Shown one piece after another: positions 1 through 5,706 of a stretch of 9,178 nt of DNA. This DNA is from UBA6902 sp964393845 (lineage in GTDB: Bacteria; Nitrospirota; Thermodesulfovibrionia; UBA6902). A program made the translations under genes and the position numbers. The stretch's first letter is position 1. Each line of letters starts with the position of its first letter. The notes below the pieces were generated by a model. The model saw only the letters and a list, made by a program, of their open reading frames with translations. It was not told the origin of the DNA and did no database searches. The DNA is taken from contig CAYMUX010000122.1 in assembly GCA_964393845.1 (NCBI GenBank), positions 1 to 9,178 on the forward strand. The letters run 5' to 3'.

Positions 1-705
1 CTCAATGGCCGCATTGAGTGCAAGCAGGTTGGTCTGGTCGCTGATATCTCTGATCATATCGACCATCTTTATCATGGAGCCTGCATGATCGGATAAAGAG
101 AAGGCTTCAGCCTGCTCGCGCTCCAATTCCTCCAGGCGCTGGTCAACATAGTCGCGCAAGTTGATAATTGTCACTTTGTTTTCCGATATCGTCATATGTG
201 ATAACTTCGCCAGCTCCTCGCTCTGTGTCTGTAAGGATGAGAGGGTGTTGATCAATCCCGTCATCGATTGGTCTATGGCCCCGGCTTGTGTAATGATCTT
301 ATGGGCGGCCGAATCGGTCTCATTGACTATATTTTCGAGGTGCGCCGTAGTGAGCTTGTCTAATTTTCTTTGAGAAGTAAAATACTCCTTAAGTCTACTG
401 CGCCGTATTTTTTGTTCTTCGCATTCTTCCACGAATGAAACTAACAGCTCATTTTCCTTGAGGGCTATCTTTGATAAAGGTTTTGCAGATATGTATACAA
501 TAGTAAGAAAACAGCCCCCTGCTCCAAAGAGCACACATGCCACATTCTCTATTAATCTGCCGCATATGAAATGCAAATATGTGTTAAACACATAAGCTGC
601 TGCCGTGGTTATTAAGATTGTAAGAAAAACATAAAACGGTAATATGCGTTTGAATTTCGGCAGGTTAAGAAAAAGTAAACCGTCACATGAAATGTCTTTA
701 GTCAT
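1..705 (-). CDS. Methyl-accepting chemotaxis protein, N-terminal part (3' end beyond window)
   Basis: An open frame of 235 codons runs from ATG at 705-703 to the left edge without a stop. Residues 21-40 and 51-72 are two closely spaced hydrophobic membrane segments, so there is almost no periplasmic sensor domain between them. I see no clear HAMP domain. Residues 75-215 are helical and charged, as expected for the cytoplasmic coiled-coil signalling domain. Residues 222-235 read SDQTNLLALNAAIE, the highly conserved segment leading to the hairpin tip that binds CheA/CheW. The C-terminal half of the hairpin lies outside the window. A modest Shine-Dalgarno (GGGAAG, minus strand 716-711) sits 5 nt before the start. 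The lack of a ligand domain suggests it senses through the membrane or a partner protein (inference). Upstream lies copy A of the repeated regulatory motif. The family call is firm; the ligand is unknown. Confidence 0.93.
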   Translation of the reverse strand, partial: MTKDISCDGLLFLNLPKFKRILPFYVFLTILITTAAAYVFNTYLHFICGRLIENVACVLFGAGGCFLTIVYISAKPLSKIALKENELLVSFVEECEEQKIRRSRLKEYFTSQRKLDKLTTAHLENIVNETDSAAHKIITQAGAIDQSMTGLINTLSSLQTQSEELAKLSHMTISENKVTIINLRDYVDQRLEELEREQAEAFSLSDHAGSMIKMVDMIRDISDQTNLLALNAAIE

Positions 706-729
706 ATAATCTTCCCGTCTTTTTTTAGT

Positions 730-849
730 ATTCCCCTTGTCAGGATGAAATTCTTATCGGGTCGTTTGATTTTTGAATAAATAGGGAATAGCCCTGATTT
801 ACTTCTTCGAAAAGACTGATTTTGTTCAAATGGGGGTTAATTCCCCTTG
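730..849. repeat. Pair of 10-bp direct repeats ATTCCCCTTG flanking copy A
   Basis: ATTCCCCTTG occurs at 730-739 and again at 840-849, on either side of motif copy A in the chemoreceptor upstream region. The second copy is part of an imperfect palindrome, GGGGTTAATTCCCC (833-846). On the minus strand both read CAAGGGGAAT, close to the AGGGGAAT core seen in motif copy B. They may be extra half-sites for the same regulator, or chance AT/GC-skewed matches. Confidence 0.4.
780..820 (-). promoter_or_regulatory. Conserved upstream motif, copy A (chemoreceptor gene)
   Basis: Read on the minus strand toward the chemoreceptor start, 74 bp away, this 41-bp segment begins ATCAGTCTTTTCGAAG and ends GGGCTATTCCCTATT. 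It aligns without gaps to copy C and with one gap to copy B. The spacing and orientation suggest a response-regulator operator or a special promoter class. Its function is inferred; the repetition is seen directly. Confidence 0.6.
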
Positions 850-900
850 ATTAAATGCATGGCGGAGGAAATGAAAGGATGAGCGAAGGCGGTGAGGCTG

Positions 901-1254
901 CTAAATTTCTCTTGGCTCTATTAAGAATTTAATGCCTTCAATAATCTGCTTGGTTTTTGATGGAGACAGAGCGCCGATTTTTTCAACAAGGAATGATTTG
1001 TCTATCGTTTCAATCTGTGTTATGTTCACTACACTATCTTTTGGAAGATCGCCTTCGCCTTTTTTCAGCAATACGTTGCCGGGAGATTTTGCCCATTTAA
1101 GATTGGATGTCAGGGCGCAAACCGCAACTGTATTAATCTTGCTTTTATTAAAGATATTATTTTGTATTATCACATGCGGATGTCTGTACCCGGGCTCTGA
1201 GCCCTTTGGAATGCCGAAATCAATCCAATAAATGTCCCCTTGTTTTATATTCAT
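901..1254 (-). CDS. mazF: MazF/PemK-type mRNA endoribonuclease toxin
   Basis: This 117-residue protein has the usual length and features of the MazF/PemK family. The N-terminus is KQGDIYWIDFG, followed by GSEPGYRHPHVIIQ and then VVNITQIETIDKSFL near residues 75-89. Arg24 in the GYRHP segment and Thr49 in CALTSN correspond to the Arg and Thr that form the active site in characterised MazF enzymes such as that of Bacillus subtilis. The expected activity is sequence-specific cleavage of single-stranded mRNA, blocked by the antitoxin encoded 8 bp upstream. There is no obvious Shine-Dalgarno before its ATG, so translation probably depends on the antitoxin gene just ahead, which would keep the toxin in the minority. 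The gene appears intact. Confidence 0.92.
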   Translation of the reverse strand: MNIKQGDIYWIDFGIPKGSEPGYRHPHVIIQNNIFNKSKINTVAVCALTSNLKWAKSPGNVLLKKGEGDLPKDSVVNITQIETIDKSFLVEKIGALSPSKTKQIIEGIKFLIEPREI

Positions 1255-1262
1255 ATTATTTT

Positions 1263-1511
1263 TTAATAACGTTCTTTTAAAACTTTTTTAGCATAGTGCT
1301 TGATAGCTTTTTTCCTTAATGCAATATCTACCGGAGTTTCAATATCCGAGTAAACTTCGTTGAGAAGTTCTAAAAGCTGCCTTGATCTAAGCTTTTCGAG
1401 AAACTCCTTTACGGCAATAACAAACACCTCGCTCCTGGAGTAATTGTGTTCTTTGGCAAACTTCTCTATTTCTCTAAAGATTTCATCAGGAATAGAAATA
1501 GCTGTTTTCAT
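1263..1511 (-). CDS. MazE-like ribbon-helix-helix antitoxin
   Basis: An 82-residue protein whose first 42 residues fit a ribbon-helix-helix DNA-binding fold. It has a short beta strand KTAISIPDE, then helix EIFREIEKFAKEH, the turn NYSRSEVF, and helix VIAVKEFLEKL. The C-terminal half is charged and would wrap the toxin. The gene ends 8 bp before the toxin start on the same strand, the antitoxin-first order usual for MazEF. As in other such systems it should bind its own promoter, and an inverted repeat lies between the -35 and -10 elements. The RHH fold separates it from the AbrB-fold MazE of E. coli and puts it nearer the Bacillus EndoAI type. Confidence 0.88.
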   Translation of the reverse strand: MKTAISIPDEIFREIEKFAKEHNYSRSEVFVIAVKEFLEKLRSRQLLELLNEVYSDIETPVDIALRKKAIKHYAKKVLKERY

Positions 1512-1517
1512 ATCAAA

Positions 1518-1546
1518 AGGATAACATAAAGTTATACCTCAGTCAA
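1518..1546 (-). promoter_or_regulatory. Toxin-antitoxin promoter with embedded operator
   Basis: On the minus strand TTGACT (1546-1541) and TATCCT (1523-1518) are separated by exactly 17 bp, a good sigma-70 arrangement. The spacer contains the inverted repeat ATAAC-ATAAA-GTTAT (1521-1535), extendable to GGATAAC/GTTATACC, placed where bound antitoxin would block RNA polymerase. The -10 element ends only 6 bp before the antitoxin ATG, so the transcript would be leaderless or nearly so. That agrees with the lack of a Shine-Dalgarno. The promoter is inferred from consensus. Confidence 0.6.
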
Positions 1547-1560
1547 TACTTCTGGTCTGA

Positions 1561-2196
1561 TCACTCTTCCACCGACGTCAGGCCTTCACGGATTGCGAAT
1601 TTTGTAAGCTGCGCTACGCTGTGGATATTCAATTTTTTCATTATCTGCTGGCGGTGCGAATCCACGGTCTTTACGCTGATGTCAAGACAACCGGCTATCT
1701 GTCTGCCGGACTTTCCTTCAGCTATGAGCTGAAGCACTTCCCTTTCCCTGTCGCTCAATTCCGAATAGAGCGGGTGTTTTGATAATGTTTTATTTATGAC
1801 TTTCTGGATTTCTATGCTCATATAAGAACAACCTTTTTTTACCGCGTTGATGGCGTCAATCAGCTCGGAAAAGGCGGCCTCTTTCAGCACATAGCCAGAC
1901 GCGCCGGCCCTGAATATCTCCGATACAAGTCTTCTGTCGGTATGCATTGACAGAGCGATTATCTTGACATGAGGAGAGTTCCTGATAATACGGCGTGTGG
2001 CTTCGATCCCGTTCATCTCCGGCATTGATATATCCATAAGGACTATATCCGGCTTCATTTCCTGGACCATTTGCACGGTCGTCCTTCCGTCTCCTGCCTC
2101 TCCGACTATTCTCATATCGGTCTTCTTCTCGAGCATGGCGCGGAGGCCCTCACGTATAATTTTGTGATCATCGGCCAGAAATATTTTTAAGCTCAC
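1561..2196 (-). CDS. NarL/FixJ-family response regulator (RR1)
   Basis: A 211-residue two-domain regulator. The receiver domain (1-120) has the acidic pair Asp9-Asp10, phospho-acceptor Asp55 in VLMDISMPEMNG, Ser83 in ALSMHT and Lys105 in GYVLKE. The LuxR-type helix-turn-helix (about 143-209) carries ELSDREREVLQLIAEGKS and KTVDSHRQQIMKKLNIHS. The frame stays open upstream to an ATG at 2316. I prefer the GTG at 2196, because it aligns with the ATG of the paralogue at 4853 and because the 40-residue extension would run through motif copy B. No Shine-Dalgarno precedes this GTG. It is transcribed divergently from the kinase gene, whose own downstream regulator is a close paralogue, so both may take phosphate from that kinase (inference). 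All receiver catalytic residues are intact. Confidence 0.9.
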   Translation of the reverse strand: MSLKIFLADDHKIIREGLRAMLEKKTDMRIVGEAGDGRTTVQMVQEMKPDIVLMDISMPEMNGIEATRRIIRNSPHVKIIALSMHTDRRLVSEIFRAGASGYVLKEAAFSELIDAINAVKKGCSYMSIEIQKVINKTLSKHPLYSELSDREREVLQLIAEGKSGRQIAGCLDISVKTVDSHRQQIMKKLNIHSVAQLTKFAIREGLTSVEE

Positions 2197-2230
2197 GTTA
2201 ATTATGTTCGTTAATTTCACATTTTTTCTG

Positions 2231-2270
2231 AATAGGGGAATCCCTGTTTTTGCGCTTCGAAAAGGCTGAG
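2231..2270 (-). promoter_or_regulatory. Conserved upstream motif, copy B (RR1/kinase divergent region)
   Basis: Read on the minus strand toward RR1, 34 bp before its GTG, the 40-bp copy begins CTCAGCCTTTTCGAAG and ends GGGATTCCCCTATT. It contains GGGATTCCCC, a near-palindrome of the GGG-N4-CCC type. It is one base shorter than copies A and C. It lies in the region between the divergent RR1 and kinase genes and could control either or both; orientation favours RR1. Confidence 0.6.
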
Positions 2271-2333
2271 TCTTCAGAAAGGATGTTCGGTAGGTTACTG
2301 AATATTCCGAACCCAACTAAGACAATTCACATT

Positions 2334-2342
2334 TGCTATAAT
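2334..2342 (+). promoter_or_regulatory. Extended -10 promoter element for the kinase gene
   Basis: TGCTATAAT is a perfect extended -10 element. No good -35 is seen 17 bp upstream, which extended -10 promoters can tolerate or which an activator may replace. Transcription would begin near 2349, downstream of the first in-frame ATG at 2341. That argues for the ATG at 2374, preceded by GGAG (2362-2365) at 8 nt, as the true start. Confidence 0.5.
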
Positions 2343-2373
2343 GAGATATATCGCAATTACCGGAGACATGGAG

Positions 2374-3042
2374 ATGGGTGCCGAAGACAAAACAAAAGAA
2401 CCGTTTAAAGAGCGTCTCAACACAGCTTCATTAACCGCAGAAAACAAGAAGGCGTGGGCGGAATCAGTTCTTAATGCTATCTCCGATGCTATCAGCATTC
2501 AGGATACTGATTTTAAGTATTTATATCAAAACCAGTTACATAAAAATTTATTTGGAAATCATATTGGCGAATATTGTTACACTGTAATTCATGGAAGAGA
2601 CCGTGTGTGTGAAAAATGTCAGCTTGCCATGAGCTTTAAGGACGGCGGGATTTACAGGCTCGAGCAATCGAGGATGACAGATAAAGGAATACAATACGCT
2701 GAAATAACTGCTTCCCCCTTAAAGAACTCTTCTGGAAAAATTATAGCAGGCATTGAGGTTGTAAGAGACGTCACGGGGTGTAAAAAAGTGCTTGAGGAAT
2801 CACGAAGACGAGAAGCTGAAATCACGGAGCTGCATAAAAGTTCCAGTGCGGTTTTGAAATATCGCAAGTTTGAAGACGCGGCGCGGTCGATATTCGATTC
2901 CTGTAAAAACCTGATAGAGGCTACGGCGGGATATGTTGCCCTGCTGTCGAATGACGGGTTGGAAAACGAAGTCCTTGTACCCCGGCGGACTTCCCTGCAC
3001 TGTGGATCCTTCTTTGCCCATGCCCATACGCGGGCTGCGTGA
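2374..3042 (+). CDS. Kinase fragment 1: N-terminal PAS domain and start of GAF
   Basis: This 222-codon frame has PAS at about residues 27-140 and the start of a GAF domain from about 165, after the linker EESRRREAEITELHK. The PAS domain holds Cys68, His73, Cys79 and Cys82 in the pattern C-x4-HG-x4-C-x2-C, which also occurs in the PAS domain of the gene at 5707 with a longer HG-to-Cys gap. The sequence matches the family up to NDGLENEVL (residues 193-201). The last 21 residues (VPRRTSLHC onward) are out-of-frame translation ending at TGA 3040-3042. If translated it would be a kinase-less sensor fragment. Confidence 0.75.
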   Translation: MGAEDKTKEPFKERLNTASLTAENKKAWAESVLNAISDAISIQDTDFKYLYQNQLHKNLFGNHIGEYCYTVIHGRDRVCEKCQLAMSFKDGGIYRLEQSRMTDKGIQYAEITASPLKNSSGKIIAGIEVVRDVTGCKKVLEESRRREAEITELHKSSSAVLKYRKFEDAARSIFDSCKNLIEATAGYVALLSNDGLENEVLVPRRTSLHCGSFFAHAHTRAA

Positions 3043-3331
3043 AAAGGCCCACATGACCGGCAAGGCGGTTTATCGAAACGACTTTTCCGGCAGCGAGTGG
3101 GCGAAATTCCTGCCCAAAGGGCATGTAACGCTTGATAATGTTTTATTCAGCCCGCTGGTGATTGACGGGAAAGTTTTCGGGTTGCTCGGTATTGCCAACA
3201 AGCCCGGAGGTTTCACTGAAAATGACGCAAGGCTGGCGTCGGCATTCGGCGAACTCGCGGCAATATCACTTCTTAACAGCCGGATGTTGAAGGCAGTGGA
3301 GGACAAAACGAAGAGCGCTTTCGCTCGGTAG
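2981..3331 (+). pseudogene. Kinase fragment 2: remainder of the GAF domain
   Basis: From codon CCC at 2981 this frame reads PGGLPCTVDPSLPMPIRGLR, a signature often seen in GAF domains of such kinases. It continues through VTLDNVLFSPLVIDGKVFG and LLGIANKPGGFTENDARL to LLNSRMLKAVED. After the A-run at 3305-3308 the homology moves to the other frame, and this frame stops at TAG 3329-3331. It has no plausible start of its own (the first ATG in frame, 2933, lies within the fragment 1 region), so it is a gene piece and not a separate gene. Confidence 0.8.
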
Positions 3332-4851
3332 TGGAAACCGCATCAGACGCCATAATTACTATTGACGGCAAAGGGAATATAGTTTCATGTAATCACGCGG
3401 CGGAAAATGTTTTCGGCTGTATATCCGATGAATTAATCGGCAGGCCGTTTGCCTTATTAATGCCGGAAAGATTCAGGGAAGCCCATCGAAACGGCATTGA
3501 CCGGGTACTCTCAGGCGGAAAATCAAAGCTTATCGGTAGAACATCGGAAGCGGTCGGACTTACAAAACAGGGCAGAGAGTTACCTGTAGAGCTTTCCATT
3601 GCCAGATGGAAAACGGACCAGGGAGTTTTTTTCACCGGTCTGGTTCGGGAGATCACCGAGCGCAAGCAATTCGAGATAAGCCTTAAAACCGAGAGAGACA
3701 AGATACAAAAATATCTTGATATTGCCGAGGTGATATTGGTAGTTATCGATACTGCCCAGAGAGCCAGTCTTATAAACAGAAAAGGATGTGAAATTTTAGG
3801 GTCTGAACAAGAAGAAGTAATCGGCGAAAACTGGTTTGATAGTTTCATCCCGGAAACAAATAGAGAAGAAGTGAGATCGGCGTTTTGCAGGTTGATATCA
3901 GGGGATGTTGAGCCGGTTGAATATTTTGAAAATATCGTATTGACTAAAAACGGCGAGGAGCGAATTATTTCCTGGCACAATACCATTTTGAAAGACGAAT
4001 GCGACGGCACTACCGGCACCCTCAGCTCCGGGACCGACATCACACAGCGAAAGAAAATGGAGGAGGATATCCAGAGGGCCAAGGATGAACTGGAGATAAA
4101 GGTAAAAGAGCGCACCGGGGAATTGAAATCAGCGGTTGAGCTTCTCCAGGAAGAAGTCATAGAGCGCAAAGAGTTGGAGAATACTATCCTGTTCTACCAG
4201 GAGCAGTTGCGCACTCTTATGTCCAAATTGGACTTAATTGAAGAACGGGAGAGGAAACGCATATCAGAGCATTTGCACGACAATATCAGCCAAAACCTTG
4301 CCATCTCAAAAATCAAGCTGGAAACAATCCAGGAATCCCATCCTGTTATTGCGAAAGATTTAAACGAAATTCACGAATTGATAGAACAAATCATCAAGTT
4401 TGTAAGATCGTCAACATTTAAACTCAGCTCCCCTGTCCTTTATGAACTGGGTTTTATCGCCGCCGTGGAATGGCTTATTGAAAAATATCAGGAACAGTAT
4501 AAAATAGTAATAAAACTTGTTTGCGATAAGAACTTTGCAGAGCCAAAAGAGGAAGCCGGCATCCTCCTTTATAAGACAATACGGGAACTGCTGATGAATA
4601 TTGTTAAACACTCACAGGCGAAGAAGGCCAAAGTATCTATTTCCTGGCGCGGCAATTCTGTAGAAATCAATATTGAAGACAGCGGCATCGGCTTCGATAC
4701 GTCAAAGATTGATCTTCATTCGCTTAGAAACGAATGTTTCGGCATTCTCAGTATCCGGGAAAGAATCAGATATCTCAAAGGGACTTTTGTGATAAACTCA
4801 AAAGAGGGAGAAGGCACGAAGGTGAAAATAGTCGTGCCGTTACAGCAATAA
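3331..4851 (+). CDS. Kinase fragment 3: PAS-PAS-HisKA_3-HATPase_c catalytic part
   Basis: This 506-codon frame opens at a GTG that is really an internal Val of the linker RSVVETASDA. Two PAS domains occupy about 1-112 and 125-242, followed by a charged coiled coil (243-303). The HisKA_3 dimerisation helix is about 301-365, with phospho-acceptor His316 in ERKRISEHLHDNISQNL. HATPase_c (about 410-504) shows the N box RELLMNIVKHS with Asn423, Asp450 in DSGIGFD, and GILSIRERIRYLKG (471-484). All kinase residues needed for catalysis look intact. If expressed from the internal GTG it could still be an active kinase without its N-terminal PAS-GAF sensor, though no Shine-Dalgarno supports that start. 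HisKA_3 kinases pair with NarL-type regulators, which fits RR2 directly downstream. Confidence 0.88.
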   Translation: METASDAIITIDGKGNIVSCNHAAENVFGCISDELIGRPFALLMPERFREAHRNGIDRVLSGGKSKLIGRTSEAVGLTKQGRELPVELSIARWKTDQGVFFTGLVREITERKQFEISLKTERDKIQKYLDIAEVILVVIDTAQRASLINRKGCEILGSEQEEVIGENWFDSFIPETNREEVRSAFCRLISGDVEPVEYFENIVLTKNGEERIISWHNTILKDECDGTTGTLSSGTDITQRKKMEEDIQRAKDELEIKVKERTGELKSAVELLQEEVIERKELENTILFYQEQLRTLMSKLDLIEERERKRISEHLHDNISQNLAISKIKLETIQESHPVIAKDLNEIHELIEQIIKFVRSSTFKLSSPVLYELGFIAAVEWLIEKYQEQYKIVIKLVCDKNFAEPKEEAGILLYKTIRELLMNIVKHSQAKKAKVSISWRGNSVEINIEDSGIGFDTSKIDLHSLRNECFGILSIRERIRYLKGTFVINSKEGEGTKVKIVVPLQQ

Positions 4852-4852
4852 T

Positions 4853-5506
4853 ATGAGCTTGCGGATTGTTCTGGCAGACGACCACAAAATAATGCGGGAG
4901 GGGCTGCGCACCCTGCTTGAGAAGCAGGATGACTTTGAGATAATTGCGGAAGCAGGCGACGGTCGGACAACAGTCAAGCTTGTGGATGAACATAACCCGG
5001 CCCTGGTTGTAATGGACACCGTGATGCCGGACCTCAACGGGATTGAGGCCACCCGCCAGATTATTGCCAAAAATCCGAAGATAAAAATAATCGCACTGTC
5101 AATGCACTCCGATAAGCAGTTCGTAATGCAGATGCTGAAGGCAGGCGCATCAGGCTATATACTGAAAGACTGCGCCTTCAAAGAATTGGTCTATGCCATC
5201 CAGTCGGTTGTTAACGGCTATATTTACCTGAGTCCCAAGATAAACACTATGCTGCTGAAAGAGCGCGTGTTTGAACCGACAGCGGCTAATTTTTCGGCAT
5301 TCGCCTCCCTCTCAAACAGGGAGCGGGAGGTGCTGCAAATGATTGCCGAGGGTAAGTCAACAAAAGAAATAGCAACCGCACTCTTTGTAAGTGTAAAGAC
5401 AATTGATACTCACTGCCAGCAGATCATGAATAAATTGAATATCCACAGCATAGCCGGGCTTACAAAATACGCCATCCGTGAAGGATTGACCTCTCTGGAA
5501 GAATAA
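4853..5506 (+). CDS. NarL/FixJ-family response regulator (RR2), partner of the upstream kinase
   Basis: This 217-residue protein has a receiver domain with Asp9-Asp10, phospho-acceptor Asp55 in VVMDTVMPDLNG, Ser83 and Lys105. A LuxR-type DNA-binding domain follows from about 148, with LSNREREVLQMIAEGKS and KTIDTHCQQIMNKLNIHS. The ATG lies 1 nt after the kinase TAA and has no Shine-Dalgarno of its own, so translational coupling to the kinase is likely. It is closely similar to RR1 along its whole length, including the shared C-terminal AIREGLTS-x-EE, which points to gene duplication. The DNA-recognition segments of the two regulators are very alike, so they probably bind related sites. The best candidates are motif copies A, B and C, the last of which begins 29 bp beyond this gene. 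Confidence 0.93.
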   Translation: MSLRIVLADDHKIMREGLRTLLEKQDDFEIIAEAGDGRTTVKLVDEHNPALVVMDTVMPDLNGIEATRQIIAKNPKIKIIALSMHSDKQFVMQMLKAGASGYILKDCAFKELVYAIQSVVNGYIYLSPKINTMLLKERVFEPTAANFSAFASLSNREREVLQMIAEGKSTKEIATALFVSVKTIDTHCQQIMNKLNIHSIAGLTKYAIREGLTSLEE

Positions 5507-5534
5507 GCGCCCCGTCGTATCCCCCTTATTAAAA

Positions 5535-5575
5535 ATCAGTTTTTTCGAGGCAAAAAATACGGATAATCCCCTATT
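5535..5575 (+). promoter_or_regulatory. Conserved upstream motif, copy C (PAS sensor 2)
   Basis: This 41-bp segment begins ATCAGTTTTTTCGAGG and ends GGATAATCCCCTATT. It aligns base for base with copy A and points toward the sensor gene starting at 5707. CCCCC followed by an AT-rich stretch precedes ATCAGT in both copy A and copy C, so the similarity may extend a further 10-12 bp upstream. Confidence 0.6.
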
Positions 5576-5586
5576 AACTAATAGGG
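5569..5586. repeat. Perfect 8-bp inverted repeat at the end of motif copy C
   Basis: CCCTATTA-AC-TAATAGGG is a perfect palindrome apart from its 2-nt centre. Its left arm is the CCCTATT that closes the conserved motif. A dimeric regulator could bind it. It has no T-tract and too small a loop for a terminator. The right arm is not present after copies A or B. Confidence 0.5.
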
Positions 5587-5706
5587 CAACTTCAACGATA
5601 ATAATAGGTACTGTGGCAGCCTGGCTGATGAATAGCGAACTTTGTGTAATGGCTGCATCTGCGTTTTTGAAAGTAAAACCCGGACCTGTATGCAAGGAGT
5701 TTTCAT

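Larger units (their letters stand above)
2374..4851 (+). pseudogene. PAS-GAF-PAS-PAS sensor histidine kinase, interrupted by two frameshifts
   Basis: The three successive reading frames give one continuous kinase of about 825 residues. The order is a Cys-containing PAS domain, a GAF domain, two further PAS domains, a coiled coil, HisKA_3 and HATPase_c. No membrane segment is visible, so it should be cytoplasmic. The first break lies at 2974-2984 inside the GAF domain and moves the reading frame by one (equivalent to +1 or -2). The second lies in the AAAA run at 3305-3308, where one missing A turns the linker NEERFRSVVE out of frame. The second break returns the sequence to the original frame. 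Protein homology is good on both sides of each break, so the breaks are recent or are sequencing errors. Regulator RR2 starts 1 nt after the stop, making the pair a two-component operon. The family is certain; whether it is functional is not. Confidence 0.85.

Noticed and set aside
833..846. GGGGTTAATTCCCC considered as a transcription terminator
   Set aside because: The stem is only 4 bp of GC around an AT centre and no T-tract follows on either strand, so a regulator half-site is more likely.
932..1231. 99-codon plus-strand frame antisense to the MazF gene
   Set aside because: MazF has a complete, conserved frame on the minus strand. The plus-strand protein has no domain and no start signal.
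2197..2316. 40-residue N-terminal extension of response regulator 1 from ATG 2316
   Set aside because: The extension has no similarity to receiver domains and covers motif copy B. The GTG at 2196 aligns exactly with the paralogue start.
3393..4169. 258-codon open frame on the minus strand within the kinase gene
   Set aside because: It is antisense to well-conserved PAS coding, is rich in Ser and Phe as shadow frames are, and has no recognisable domain.
5569..5586. Inverted repeat after RR2 considered as a terminator
   Set aside because: A two-base loop cannot form a normal hairpin and no T-run follows.
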